60,000 nucleotides of DNA from contig NC_087064.1 of the NCBI RefSeq assembly GCF_963678635.1, forward strand, positions 27,322,189 through 27,382,188. Reading direction: 5' to 3'. The position numbers and the translations under genes were made by a program. This DNA comes from Symsagittifera roscoffensis (taxonomy: Eukaryota; Xenacoelomorpha; Acoela; Convolutidae). The notes beneath the pieces are model-generated. The model was not told where the DNA came from and ran no database searches. It saw nothing but the letters and a program-made list of their open reading frames with translations. Every line of letters begins with the position of its first letter. The stretch's first letter is position 1. Below are positions 1 through 12,272 of this stretch, piece after piece.

Positions 1-528
1 GGACACTTATTTGAACTTCTTAGTAACTTGAAGAATTTTGATTATAGTTTTTATGAATGTGGTCGGAAGGTTCTGTGCTACTTGCACAGCAACTAGCTAT
101 CCTTGTTTAGATTGCAAACAAGGTGTGCAAAATGAGGTTCTTCGAAAAGAAATCATATAGGATTAACACACCAGCATCATAATTAACAAAGCTACATGAA
201 AACATGTTTAAATTTGGAAATATCCCCATTTTACCAGTTTATCCAAGATTACGAGGCCAAACTGTTCGCATAAATTTGCATATATTTGAAAATATCACCA
301 TTTTATCCAAGATTACGAGGCCAAACTGTAGGCTCCTGGAACCCAGCGACATCTCTGTATACATGTTAAATTGTGGAATTTTGATCAAATGATTGCTATG
401 TCTTAATTATTTCTAATGGGCCATAATGAAAAAGACCCAAACTACGTTTTCACTAGTTATTTAAATGCTTCGTTTTATGTTCTTTGGCGGATTTAGTGTT
501 AATGAAGGGTCTGCTATTATTATTTACA
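1..528. repeat. 528 bp repeat, copy 1 (truncated by window edge)
   Basis: This segment recurs almost unchanged at 1977-2506, and its larger part recurs at 9021-9500. It contains an internal tandem duplication of about 65 bp (a block around GATTACGAGGCCAAACTG at 246 and again at 311). It starts with a 'TGGTCGGAA ... GCTATCC' motif that also appears in diverged form at 3194, 3735 and 4437. The 62-codon open frame inside it recurs only because the DNA is repeated. I see no coding support. Confidence 0.85.
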
Positions 529-1976
529 TCTGTCTGCTCTCAGCAGTGTCAAAACTGCTTGAGAAACTAATATTTGAAAAACTGGCCCCAATTGTCTACG
601 CAACCCTAACACCAGACCAACACAATTGTAGACCTAAATGATCGACGATAACAAGCCTAAAAGAGTATCTACACGATTTTTTTTAGCTGCCTAGATTTGC
701 CAAACTGCAACTACCTGAACACCTTCTATTTGGACTGTCAAAAAGCATTTGACAAAGTCTCGCACGGAATCCTCATGGAGAAATTATCGACTTCTCGAAT
801 TGGATGAAATAGTTTATCTCTGATACACAGCTACCTCTCGAACCGGAAGCAAACAGTGAGGCTGAAATACACAATTTCCGGAGAGATGGAAGTCTTCAGC
901 GACGTACCCCAGGTCTCTATACTCGGGCCGCTTTTCTTTCTAGTCTTCATAAATGATCTACCGTCCTGTGTCATGTCCGCAACATTTGGTTATGCAGACG
1001 ACTACAAAATTGTTGGAGACAACCCTTTAACTCTCAACATAGATGTTAGGAGACTTTGGAGGTGGTGCGAAGAAAACTGCATGTCAATGAACCTGACGAA
1101 AAGCAAAGTCCTCTCTGTCAAAGGATCAGCTACGATTGCACTCCCCAATTACAGTTTCGAAACCACTGAAGTAATGAAAGATCTGGACATCGTGATAACC
1201 GACACGCTCTCTTGGTCGCAACACGCAAAAAAGAGGGCTGAAAAAGCCTTAAACTCTTTCTTCGTACTCGAAAGGAATCTCTCAAAGCCGAATTTTGCGA
1301 CCAGAAAAAACGCATATATCTGTTACGTTGTGCCAATTCTGTGCTACGGTTCAGCTATCTGGAAAACATCAAAAGGTGACTTAGGAATCATAGAAAGTGT
1401 GCAGCGGAAAGCGATCTCGTGGATTTTCATGACAAGCACTAGCCATATCTCCTATAAAGACAAACTCGTAAAACTTAACATCCTTCCTTTGTCTCAATAC
1501 CAAGAGCTTCATGTTGGACTGCTGTTTGCAAAAATACTAGCTGGAAAAATTGACATCGACTGGAGAAGCCATGTAAGCATCACTGACGTTGGAAACCGAA
1601 GAGCTCAAATAACACGAAATTTCGTCTGCAAACAAATGCGTCTGAAAAAGTGCGAGTCGGATTTCTGATTTCGGGCATGTCGTCTTGCTAATCTGTACAA
1701 TGAATACTTCAAATGTGACATAATGTTTGACCCAGAATGCAAAAACAGACTTCTAGGAATGTACACAAAATTTTTCAAAACTCGCTACAACGAATCAGAT
1801 ACATGCACTTGGCGCATTTTATGCAAATGCAACAACTGTAGAGACCTGAAGAAACTTACACTTATAACTGAAAACTAAACTTTGAATAACGCAATGACTG
1901 GGTTTTATGCGAACCCTTGGATTATATTCCTAAATCCTTTGTTATTATGATTATTATAATGCACCACTTACAAAAA
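529..1976 (+). mobile_element. Decayed, 5'-truncated non-LTR (LINE) retrotransposon
   Basis: The segment replaces the sequence that follows the 528 bp repeat in its other copies. It encodes reverse-transcriptase and C-terminal LINE sequence, then a short AT-rich 3' tail with TTATTATGATTATTATAATG-like simple sequence near 1940-1965, as expected for a LINE 3' end. The 5' part of the element (endonuclease and N-terminus of ORF2) is absent. I place it near the jockey/CR1/Rex group from the wording of its motifs. The clade needs a tree. Confidence 0.8.
559..1878 (+). pseudogene. Broken LINE reverse transcriptase (ORF2 fragment)
   Basis: In one frame, 559-675 reads as the early RT region ('SKLLEKLIFEKL', then 'TPDQHNCRPK', a stop, 'STITSLKEYL'). 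The frame then shifts. From about 715 it continues as 'FYLDCQKAFDKVSHGIL' (catalytic motif A region), a stop at 805-807, 'GPLFFLVFINDLP', and 'FGYADDYKIVG', which contains the Y-A-D-D catalytic motif near 990-1010. A TGA at 1666-1668 interrupts it. The same frame goes on to 1878 with 'DTCTWRILCKC', typical of the LINE C-terminal region. At least one frameshift and three in-frame stops make it non-functional. The intact stretch 856-1668 (270 codons) is the longest remaining piece. Confidence 0.85.
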
Positions 1977-2506
1977 AGGACACTTATTTGAACTTCTTAG
2001 TAACTTGAAGAATTTTTGATTATAGTTTTTATGAATGTGGTCGGAAGGTTCTGTGCTACTTGCACAGCAACTAGCTATCCTTGTTTAGATTGCAAACAAT
2101 GTGTGCAAAATGAGGTTCTTCGAAAAGAAATCATATAGGATTAACACACCAGCATCATAATTAACAAAGCTACATGAAAACATGTTTAAATTTGGAAATA
2201 TCCCCATTTTACCAGTTTATCCAAGATTACGAGGCCAAACTGTTCGCATAAATTTGCATATATTTGAAAATATCACCATTTTATCCAAGATTACGAGGCC
2301 AAACTGTAGGCTCCTGGAACCCAGCGACATCTCTGTATACATGTTAAATTGTGGAATTTTGATCAAATGATTGCTATGTCTTAATTATTTCTAATGGGCC
2401 ATAATGAAAAAGACCCAAACTACGTTTTCACTAGTTATTTAAATGCTTCGTTTTATGTTCTTTAGCGGATTTAGTGTTAATGAAGGGTCTGCTATTATTA
2501 TTTACA
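1977..2506. repeat. 528 bp repeat, copy 2
   Basis: It matches 1-528 with only a few differences (for example one extra T near 2016). Together with copy 1 it brackets the LINE fragment like a pair of LTRs, but the reverse transcriptase between them is of non-LTR type, so this is not an LTR element. Unlike copy 1, it continues past 'TATTTACA' into the sequence shared with 9501 onward. Confidence 0.85.
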
Positions 2507-2509
2507 GCT

Positions 2510-4690
2510 CAATTTTGTCATCAAAGTTGACATTTTCAAGTTGTAATTTTTGGACAGGTTTTGTTTGTTTGGATACTTCAATTAGCCTGATTCACTTCTG
2601 ATATTTTTTTGTTTCGACCATTTAAAATGGGGAGGAACTTTGTATTGTGGTGTGTTTTATATTTTTTGGACAAAATCAGGTACCACAAATACTCATCGGA
2701 CTGAGTTGAGTGATATATCATGTTAAAGCCTTTTCAGTCATGATTTGAACGACATTTAAAAATTTTGAAAGTATCCTTTCAATGTTGAGAAAACCGCTTT
2801 AAATTTTCGATTTTTGGTCTAATTTCGACTTAATAAGTGACCGTTTATGCTTACAATAGCCTTATTTATGCTTAATTTCAGCCGTGAAAACTTAGTTTCA
2901 TTCAAGTAAAAGTAGTTTGAGGAGTTTTCCAGCGCAATTTTGGGAATCAAAAAGTTAAAAATTCAAAAAAAAATTGCAAGAAATTTAAAAAAAATTTTGA
3001 AATTTTTTCGAATTTTTTTTTCTCGTTTTTCTTGTGATTTTTAATCAAAAACTGTTTTCCAATTGACTTGTTTTACTATGACTCTCAAAGATGCCTAAAT
3101 TCTATTTTTCGTTCAGATTTTTTTATATCACAACATGCGGAAAAAAAACGAAACCAATTTGTGAAAAAAAAGTTTAATTTTTTTATTGGTTTTAAGAATG
3201 TGGTCGGAAATTCTACTTGCACAGTAACCGGCTATCCGTGTTAAATTTTTTCTCTTTTTTTTTCTTTTCGCTTCTAATTTTCCACGCAAAAATAGGGACC
3301 ACAAATAATCATTGAAGCTCTTATTGTCGAGACTCGAAAGACATTAAAAATTTTGAAAATTTTTTCCTTGTTTCGAGAAAACTTGGTTTGAAACTTTTTC
3401 TTATTCGTCTGATTTTGGGCTAGTAAAGCAAGCGAGCACGCTTATTGTGGCCTAATTTAGGCCGTTTACAGTAGCTTTTTACGCTTAATTCAAACTTTAC
3501 TCGAGTAATTTAATTTTTTGAGATTTTTAATGTTATTTTTGGGAATCAAACTCTGAATTTTTATTGTTTTTTTTTGGGTTTTTTAGTAATTTTTCTCGAA
3601 ATCTGTTATCCTGTTTCTCTATATTACTATTACAGTCGAGTATGATTAAACAATAGTTTTACGTCAGATCTTTTTATCACACCACGCAGAGAAAAACTAA
3701 ACCTAAATTTTTTTCTTGCAGGTTTTTTAAGATTTTGGTCGGAACAGTAACCGGCTATCCTTGTTGATATATACCGAGTGAACAAAATACCTGGAGGACA
3801 AATCAATCCAACCCGAAACAAAATTTTCTCTATCAAATTGAGTGAAGTTGTAGGGTTTGAAGGTGTCCAATTTGGAATATTTAATGCTCGATATATTTCA
3901 AGATTTTAAAACAAAATAGCGGTGATTCAATCCGGCTCTGATAGCAATCTCATTGAATTGAGGCAAGCTATTTGGTCTCAATATTGCGTTACCGAGAATA
4001 AAAAATGGTTCACTTTTATTTTATTCGAGCGTTTGGGCAGAATTTAAAAGAAAATCTGTTTTTTTTTAATCAGATTTTTTACGCTTAATTCAAATTTTAC
4101 TCGAGTAATTTAATTCTTTGAGATTTTTAATGTTTTTTGGGAATCAAACTCTGAATTAGCTTTTTACGCTTAATTCAAATTTTACTTGTAACTTAATTTT
4201 TTGAGATTTTTAATGTTTTTTTTGGGAATCAAACTCTGGGAATTTTTATTGATTTTTTTTGGGTTTTTTAGTAATTTTTCTCGAAATCTGTCATCCTGTT
4301 TCTCTATTTTACTATGACAGTCGAGTATGACTAAATAATAGTTTTACGTCAGATCTTTTTATCACACCACGCAGAAAAAAAACTGAACCTAAATGAAAAA
4401 AAAAACTTTTTTTCTTGCAGGTTTTTTAAGATTTTGGTCGGAACAGTAACCGGCTATCCTTGTTGATATATGCCGAGTGAACAAAGTACCTGGAGGACAA
4501 ATCAATCGAACCCAAAGCAAAAATTTCTCTTTCAAATTGAATGCAGTTGTAGGGTTTGAAGGTGTCCAATTTGGAATATTTAATGCTCGATATATTTCGA
4601 GATTTTAAAACAAAATAGCGGTGATTCAATCCGGCTCTGATAGCAATCTCATTGAATTGAGGCAAGCTATTTGGTCATTTTATTTTATTC
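2510..4690. repeat. Nested decayed repeats inside the 7 kb unit
   Basis: 3540-3980 and 4240-4680 are tandem copies about 700 bp apart. Both contain 'GGTCGGAACAGTAACCGG' and the 'CCAATTTGGAATATTTAATG' block. The same material at 9504-11684 belongs to copy B. A diverged copy of the 'CCAATTTGG ... GATATATTTC' block occurs at about 45590-45725. The block around 3290-3490 ('AAGCAAGCGAGCACGCTTA ... TTAGGCCGTTTACA') recurs inverted at about 41030-41270. No coding potential was seen apart from short chance frames. Confidence 0.7.
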
Positions 4691-4932
4691 GAGCGTTTGG
4701 GCAAAATTTAAAAGAAAGTTTAATATCAATAACTATTTCATAGACTAAAAGTTTAAAAGAAAGTTTAATATCAAGAACTATTTCATAGACGATGGATTGC
4801 AGTCAAACCTTTACGGCTTTCGTTTGTCGGAAAGAAGAAAAACACTTAAGCTTTGACTTTTTTCACATGCATCTGTAAATTTGTTGTTTTCTGACTGCAA
4901 AAAAAGATAAAATTATTTAATTTGGGTTTAAT

Positions 4933-4938
4933 TTTATT
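4933..4938 (-). promoter_or_regulatory. AATAAA polyadenylation signal, copy A
   Basis: TTTATT on the plus strand reads AATAAA on the minus strand, 89 nt past the copy A stop codon (5027-5029). It is identical in copy B at 11927-11932. Confidence 0.45.
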
Positions 4939-5299
4939 ATTATGTAGTAAATTTATAAATGATATAAAGATTAAGTCGTAAACACGTGGAAAAACTTTAA
5001 ATAAAAAAGAATATAGTTTCGCATCCTTAATGAGCCGAGTCTTTCGTTGTTGCGTATCTGCGACTTTGCTCGTCCAGTTGTTTGCGAAGTGGACTTATAT
5101 AAGTCCCGTTTGATGGGGGAATAATGGCAGCTGATTCTGTACTCTGAGGGGGGTCAGGGATTTCTGGACCAAACTGAAGTATAGTTTTGGGTTTCTTCGT
5201 TTCTTTGGGAATTACTTTTCGAGGCGTCGAGACAACTTTCTCGTTTTTCGACAATTCCATAAAATCGTAGAGATAAGTCTGAAACAAAAACACATTTAG

Positions 5300-5600
5300 A
5301 AAAATATTTTTGAAGGCGACGAGACAACAAACAAATAACGTTTTGGACAGCGTTTAGGTCAATGTTCATTGCATATTTTAAGTATTTGCCGCTATTCCTC
5401 TTAGCAAAAGCTTTGTAGAATTTGTGAGCACGTCTTGTTAAGCTATCCTCTTTATATAACGTTCGGTTTTAGATTTTTTGGAGAGAAAAGACCTTTAAAA
5501 TTTGAAAGCGACGAGACAACAAACTAATAACGTTTTGGACAGCGTTCAGGCCAATGTTCATCGCATATTTTAAGTATTTTGCCAATATTCCTGCTTGTTA
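5300..5600. repeat. About 195 bp intronic tandem duplication
   Basis: 'GCGACGAGACAACAAAC' followed by 'TAACGTTTTGGACAGCG' occurs at about 5317-5395 and again at about 5509-5590. The copies are diverged by a few bases. The same pair occurs in copy B at 12311-12390 and 12503-12585. It lies in the last intron. Confidence 0.75.
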
Positions 5601-5779
5601 AGCTATCCCTTTTTATATAGCAAACAAAACAAATTTGTTTGTTTTGCCCAGTTAGCAATCTGAATGAGTTTTTACTGCCGGAACAGGGCACACTTAAAAA
5701 AAGTTTTGAAAATATGGTCGACCTTTTTTTTAGGTCAACCAAATTGATTTTCTGAGCTCTCCCAAACAACTATAAAGAC

Positions 5780-6070
5780 CCTCATCAGACGAAATTTTCT
5801 GCGCCGCGTTTTTAGGCACTTTAAGGGCATTTTTTTAAGGCGTTTTCAGGCACTTTTTGAGAAATGTCCAAAAAATCGCGTTTTTTCGGCGCGCGCTCCC
5901 CCCTCATAAGTAGTATAGATTGACGCCAAAGGCGCCTTTGGAAAAATTTTAAGGTCAATCAGGCAAAAATGGATATCTCAAAATAGTACAAAGGGGGAAC
6001 ACTTTGGGTCGGCAGAGGGTCGAATCCGTGAGGGGGCGGGGCGTCCGCCACCCCCCTAAATCCGCTACCG
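5780..6070 (-). repeat. GC-rich dispersed repeat (G-tract/GCGCGC family)
   Basis: A GC island in AT-rich surroundings contains CGGCGCGCGCTCCCCCC, 'GATATCTCAAAATAGTAC', 'GGGTCGAATCC' and 'GGGCGTCCGCC'. The copy at 45735-46030 is its reverse complement in the same block order. The other copy of the 7 kb unit has it at 12774-13064. Weaker relatives sit at 19085-19260, 19930-20110 and 32510-32680. The function is unknown; it is probably a non-autonomous transposon. Confidence 0.65.
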
Positions 6071-8149
6071 ATTCAAACGTACAAAAAAATTTAAAAACCG
6101 CTCCATCTAAGCCACGTCAATCTCATTAAGCCCAGCCTAGACTACCAGGTTTTTGGCCTATATTCAAACTCGAAATTGAAAAAAGTCGCATCTACTTATA
6201 ACTTACTTTAAAAAACTGCCCAAAATGCCTTCGATTGATTTAAGTAGTTTAGCAACCAATTCGCATATTTTGACAAGTTACTTGCCATAAACATTTTCCA
6301 TGAATAGTTCATATAGCAATGATCTTACTTCTAGTTCGGCTATTCGTTTGCTGAGGATGCGATTCTGGTGGTCTTTATCTTTCAGCTCACTCTTGGTCGA
6401 ATCCAAGTCACGCTCTTTGCTGTTAAAACAGTTTAACAAAATTATGATGTAGCTTCATAGTCCAAAACATTGAGTTCGTTTATTTGTGTTTCATCCACCA
6501 TAAAATCATGCTAAATACAACAAAAACTTGACTATAAATCTAGAAATCCCATGCATATCAAATTCTAAACAATGGTTGTAAGACTATTTTTTTGAAGTGG
6601 AAAATGTGAATACTATTAAAATAAAGTTTATAATAAAATGGCAAATATTTTCGGGAGACAAAATTAATAAAAACAATCAGCTGACCTATTTTAGCAGCTG
6701 TTGAGCAAATGTTCACTTATTAGGTAGATTTTAAGTTTCAAGTTGATCTGACTGTCATCATGCAAACATTGCCAAATGTTCTTGGGAATGACATTTCTCT
6801 GTCTGAAATTTTTGCAAATTTCTATTTGCTTACGCTTTGAGTGCCTGTTTCATGCGTGAGCTAGAGGAAGTGATGGACTTCAGTTCCTGCTGCAGGTGCT
6901 CATTGGCCTGTTTGATCTCACTCTGGATCCGTCTCTGGTGCTCCTCCAGCATCTCTTTGGCTCTTTTCGACTCTTCCAGCTCATGCTTCACTTTCTACAG
7001 ACGCGCTCTTTATTATTAATTACAGCAAGACTTTCCACAAAATTTGGTAGATTTTATCACTGAGGTCGGCCGACTTCAATTCTGTCGCCTTTTTTCCAAT
7101 TTTTTTTTGTTGTTAATATTTGTTGTTTTCTTAACGATTGGACTCCAACGAGAAACTTTTGAAAAACTTAAATCGCTTTCTTAAACCCTCCTTATTATAT
7201 TAGAAAAATTAAATAAGAAAACTTTTTCGGTTAACAACTTTTCTTACAAGAAATTGAACTTGCTTCATTTTGAATCTTAATAAACCTCCAGTTTCCTTTC
7301 CAATTGGCTTAGAAGAGAAGCGGTTGCGTCTGGAATTTGAGTCCCGGTAAGGCCTGTTTTTTTTTCATTAAAATTTTTTCCGTATAATTTGAATGGCCGG
7401 AATTTCGTTTGTCTGCTCGTTTTTTTTCGGCTTAGGTACCATATCACGGGTTTTTCTTAAGCGTTAAGCAAGTAACATGGTGGTTGCAAGTGTTTTTTAT
7501 CAAAGTACTTGAAGTATTTTAAAGCTTTGTTTTAAAATCATTTTTTTGTGGGCTCAACTTGTGTCTGCTCAAAAAGTAACAGCTTTTTTTTCGGCTTCGT
7601 TAGTTCTGTTCCTTTGGTTATTTTCAATTCAAAAGTCTTGCTTGGCATTTTGCCTGAAATTCCTGTTTGAAAAAAACAAGTATTATGAAAACGTATGGGT
7701 TTGTTTTTTTAAATGTTTTTGAGACGCCCTCGAGATTTTTTTCAGTTTTTACAAAAACTTAAGTTGCTCTCAAAAACTACTTTACCGATTTTTTAAAAAA
7801 AAGGGTACCACTAGAAAGACCGCCTGCTCACCTGTCTGAATGCATAAGCACACAGTCTCCTTGTGCTTTACGCACTGCATTCGGAGCTCTTAGACTGTTC
7901 TCGAGACAACCCCCCGCCCCACAGCAAGTTTGAGAGTTCAATGATGATAACGGATGATGAAATCTCCCCTGCATTATCAGTCACTCCCCAAAAAATTTAA
8001 CAAAAAATATATTGCCCTCGGAAAATTATACATTCTCACAAACGACCCCATCAAATCTGCGTTTGTTAGTTCAATTGAAAAAAAACAGGTTGTGTAAATC
8101 TCTGTAAAAAATATGCTACCCTTAAACTTTTTTATGCAAAAAACTCGGA

Positions 8150-8900
8150 ATAATCAAATTTTTGATTTGCTGACCGTATATCGGAAACTTTTTGACGCAT
8201 CTGAAAAGTAATCCAATCAAATCGAATATCACGATTTTTTACAATAACAGGTTATTGGAAGCCTACCTGTATAATTGGCTGAGTTCAATTTGATTAGAAA
8301 AAAATTATGGCCCTGAAAGAAGTCAAAAGTTTCAACTTTGACCGTTTTTTGAAAATTTTTCGACTTTTCTCAAAAAGTTTGCTGTTAATTCTTAGCTTAA
8401 GTGTTCAACCCAAGAACCTGGTTTTGGGAATCGCAGCCGCAATCTACGTTTTCAGCAGCCACAATCTACGTTTTGAAACTCAGTTTGGAAAACCAAGTTT
8501 TCGATTTTTTTGATAGTGTTTTAGAAAATGTTCGGCTTTTCCTTAAAAAGTACACTGCCAACAAAGAAGACTTCAACAGGAGAAAACAATTGCTAGAAGT
8601 TTTTCTGCAGAAATGGTGAATCCTTAATTCTTATCAGAAAAAAATTTTCAAGTCATGGGAAACTTCAATTTCTCGAAAACTTTCGTTTTCATTTATTTTA
8701 ATAGAGAAACAACTAAGATTTTGGGCCAATTCGACTTAATGAAACTAACCATTTCATCCCGCATCAGCATGACGAATTCAAGTATCAAACAGAAACCTCT
8801 AGCTTTAGCTGGACCCCTTGTTATCCGTCATTTATCGAGACACACAAAAGTTTGGGGTTCTGCTAGTTTTTTTATTCAAATGGCATAGAAGTTAAAAAGC
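8150..8900 (-). repeat. Reverse copy of the composite dispersed repeat
   Basis: On the minus strand this reads the body 'CCAGCTAAAGC' and then the 'TTTTTGAGAAAAGTC' tail units found at 36.7-37.7 kb and 46.5-47.9 kb. It is duplicated at 15145-15895 in copy B. Three short open frames on the plus strand (8307-8513, 8401-8619, 8655-8888) lie inside it and are not supported as genes. Confidence 0.55.
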
Positions 8901-11900
8901 TTGAAACATGTTTTTTTGCCTTTCGGGCTATCGAGTCTTCTTATTTCTTGAGTTTTAGCATATCTTGCACGGAGCTTTTTTGAAAATGTAGCTAGCTTTT
9001 TATCTAACTTTTTGAATGTCTTTTATGAATGTGGTCGGAAGGTTCTGTGCTACTTGCACAGCAACTAGCTATCCTTGTTTAGATTGCAAACAATGTGTGC
9101 AAAATGAGGTTCTTCGAAAAGAAATCATATAGGATTAACACACCAGCATCATAATTAACAAAGCTACATGAAAACATGTTTAAATTTGGAAATATCCCCA
9201 TTTTACCAGTTTATCCAAGATTACGAGGCCAAACTGTTCGCATAAATTTGCATATATTTGAAAATATCACCATTTTATCCAAGATTACGAGGCCAAACTG
9301 TAGGCTCCTGGAACCCAGCGACATCTCTGTATACATGTTAAATTGTGGAATTTTGATCAAATGATTGCTATGTCTTAATTATTTCTAATGGGCCATAATG
9401 AAAAAGACCCAAACTACGTTTTCACTAGTTATTTAAATGCTTCGTTTTATGTTCTTTGGCGGATTTAGTGTTAATGAAGGGTCTGCTATTATTATTTACA
9501 GCTCAATTTTGTCATCAAAGTTGACATTTTCAAGTTGTAATTTTTGGACAGGTTTTGTTTGTTTGGATACTTCAATTAGCCTGATTCACTTCTGATATTT
9601 TTTTGTTTCGACCATTGAAAATGGGGAGGAACTTTGTATTGTGGTGTGTTTTATATTTTTTGGACAAAATCAGGTACCACAAATACTCATCGGACTGAGT
9701 TGAGTGATATATCATGTTAAAGCCTTTTCAGTCATGATTTGAACGACATTTAAAAATTTTGAAAGTATCCTTTCAATGTTGAGAAAACCGCTTTAAATTT
9801 TCGATTTTTGGTCTAATTTCGACTTAATAAGTGACCGTTTATGCTTACAATAGCCTTATTTATGCTTAATTTCAGCCGTGAAAACTTAGTTTCATTCAAG
9901 TAAAAGTAGTTTGAGGAGTTTTCCAGCGCAATTTTGGGAATCAAAAAGTTAAAAATTCAAAAAAAAATTGCAAGAAATTTAAAAAAAATTTTGAAATTTT
10001 TTCGAATTTTTTTTTCTCGTTTTTCTTGTGATTTTTAATCAAAAACTGTTTTCCAATTGACTTGTTTTACTATGACTCTCAAAGATGCCTAAATTCTATT
10101 TTTCGTTCAGATTTTTTTATATCACAACATGCGGAAAAAAAACGAAACCAATTTGTGAAAAAAAAGTTTAATTTTTTTATTGGTTTTAAGAATGTGGTCG
10201 GAAATTCTACTTGCACAGTAACCGGCTATCCGTGTTAAATTTTTTCTCTTTTTTTTTCTTTTCGCTTCTAATTTTCCACGCAAAAATAGGGACCACAAAT
10301 AATCATTGAAGCTCTTATTGTCGAGACTCGAAAGACATTAAAAATTTTGAAAATTTTTTCCTTGTTTCGAGAAAACTTGGTTTGAAACTTTTTCTTATTC
10401 GTCTGATTTTGGGCTAGTAAAGCAAGCGAGCACGCTTATTGTGGCCTAATTTAGGCCGTTTACAGTAGCTTTTTACGCTTAATTCAAATTTTACTCGAGT
10501 AATTTAATTTTTTGAGATTTTTAAAGTTATTTTTGGGAATCAAACTCTGAATTTTTATTGTTTTTTTTTGGGTTTTTTAGTAATTTTTCTCGAAATCTGT
10601 TATCCTGTTTCTCTATATTACTATTACAGTCGAGTATGATTAAACAATAGTTTTACGTCAGATCTTTTTATCACACCACGCAGAGAAAAACTAAACCTAA
10701 ATTTTTTTCTTGCAGGTTTTTTAAGATTTTGGTCGGAACAGTAACCGGCTATCCTTGTTGATATATACCGAGTGAACAAAATACCTGGAGGACAAATCAA
10801 TCCAACCCGAAACAAAATTTTCTCTATCAAATTGAGTGAAGTTGTAGGGTTTGAAGGTGTCCAATTTGGAATATTTAATGCTCGATATATTTCAAGATTT
10901 TAAAACAAAATAGCGGTGATTCAATCCGGCTCTGATAGCAATCTCATTGAATTGAGGCATGCTATTTGGTCTCAATATTGCGTTACCGAGAATAAAAAAT
11001 GGTTCACTTTTATTTTATTCGAGCGTTTGGGCAGAATTTAAAAGAAAATCTGTTTTTTTTTAATCAGATTTTTTACGCTTAATTCAAATTTTACTCGAGT
11101 AATTTAATTCTTTGAGATTTTTAATGTTTTTTGGGAATCAAACTCTGAATTAGCTTTTTACGCTTAATTCAAATTTTACTTGTAACTTAATTTTTTGAGA
11201 TTTTTAATGTTTTTTTTGGGAATCAAACTCTGGGAATTTTTATTGATTTTTTTTGGGTTTTTTAGTATATTTTCTCGAAATCTGTCATCCTGTTTCTCTA
11301 TTTTACTATGACAGTCGAGTATGACTAAATAATAGTTTTACGTCAGATCTTTTTATCACACCACGCAGAAAAAAAACTGAACCTAAATGAAAAAAAAAAC
11401 TTTTTTTCTTGCAGGTTTTTTAAGATTTTGGTCGGAACAGTAACCGGCTATCCTTGTTGATATATGCCGAGTGAACAAAGTACCTGGAGGACAAATCAAT
11501 CCAACCCAAAGCAAAAATTTCTCTTTCAAATTGAATGCAGTTGTAGGGTTTGAAGGTGTCCAATTTGGAATATTTAATGCTCGATATATTTCGAGATTTT
11601 AAAACAAAATAGCGGTGATTCAATCCGGCTCTGATAGCAATCTCATTGAATTGAGGCAAGCTATTTGGTCATTTTATTTTATTCGAGCGTTTGGGCAAAA
11701 TTTAAAAGAAAGTTTAATATCAATAACTATTTCATAGACTAAAAGTTTAAAAGAAAGTTTAATATCAAGAACTATTTCATAGACGATGGATTGCAGTCAA
11801 ACCTTTACGGCTTTCGTTTGTCGGAAAGAAGAAAAACACTTAAGCTTTGACTTTTTTCACATGCATCTGTAAATTTGTTGTTTTCTGACTGCAAAAAAAG

Positions 11901-11926
11901 ATAAAATTATTTAATTTGGGTTTAAT

Positions 11927-11932
11927 TTTATT
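11927..11932 (-). promoter_or_regulatory. AATAAA polyadenylation signal of the giant gene
   Basis: The plus-strand TTTATT gives AATAAA on the minus strand, 89 nt downstream of the TAA stop at 12021-12023. It is the nearest canonical signal. Confidence 0.5.
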
Positions 11933-12020
11933 ATTATGTAGTAAATTTATAAATGATAGTAAGATTAAGTCGTAAACACGTGGAAAAACTTTAAATAAAA
12001 AAGAATATAGTTTCGCATCC

Positions 12021-12272
12021 TTAATGAGTCGAGTCTTTCGTTGTTGCGTATCTGTGACTTTGCTCGTCCAGTTGTTTGCGAAGTGGACTTATATAAGTCC
12101 CGTTTGATGGGGGAATAATGGCAGCTGATTCTGTACTCTGAGGGGGGTCAGGGATTTCTGGACCAAACTGAAGTATAGTTTTGGGTTTCTTCGTTTCTTT
12201 GGGAATTACTTTTCGAGGCGTCGAGACAACTTTCTCGTTTTTCGACAATTCCATAAAATCGTAGAGATAAGT
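12021..12272 (-). CDS. Giant gene exon 15, terminal (copy B)
   Basis: 83 codons plus TAA. It starts TYLYDFMELSKNEKV and goes on to a basic stretch (TPRKVIPKETKKPK), a proline/serine-rich part (GPEIPDPPQSTESAAIIPP) and the end KDSTH. The acceptor is TTTCAG|ACTTAT. The tail looks disordered, perhaps a binding or phosphorylation region (inference). Confidence 0.8.
   Translation of the reverse strand, partial: TYLYDFMELSKNEKVVSTPRKVIPKETKKPKTILQFGPEIPDPPQSTESAAIIPPSNGTYISPLRKQLDEQSHRYATTKDSTH

Larger units (their letters stand above)
5027..6994 (-). pseudogene. Duplicate terminal exons 13'-15' of the giant gene (copy A)
   Basis: Exon 13' (6834-6994), exon 14' (6329-6419) and exon 15' (5027-5278) correspond base for base, at offset 6994, to exons 13-15 in copy B. 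All splice sites are kept: acceptor AG at 6995-6996, donor GT at 6832-6833, and so on. Reading frames are open. The encoded tail differs by two residues, R for H in 'LDEQSRRYATT' and A for T in the last codons 'KDSAH'. With no first exon of their own, these exons can only be used by splicing from exon 12 past copy B, as an alternative 3' end. Otherwise they are a dead remnant. The sequence cannot decide, so I label them pseudogene provisionally. Confidence 0.6.
2027..9020. repeat. 6,994 bp tandem duplication, copy A
   Basis: Base 2027 onward aligns with 9021 onward at a constant offset of 6994, rising to 6995 after one A-run indel near 15297, until the end of the unit. Identity is very high: I noticed only scattered single-base differences over 7 kb. 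The copies are head to tail with TTTT microhomology at the junction. Copy A lies downstream of the giant gene's stop codon and carries second copies of its last three exons. Confidence 0.93.

Noticed and set aside
204-392. 62-codon frame repeated at 2182-2370 and 9176-9364
   Set aside because: It is identical only because the 528 bp repeat is duplicated. The frame includes a 65 bp tandem repeat and has no protein features.
1-2506. LTR retrotransposon
   Set aside because: The direct repeats lack TG...CA ends and a primer-binding site, and the enzyme between them is a decayed LINE reverse transcriptase.
8307-8888. Three short plus-strand frames, repeated at 15269-15883
   Set aside because: They lie in a reverse copy of the composite repeat. 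Hydrophobic runs come from T-rich DNA.
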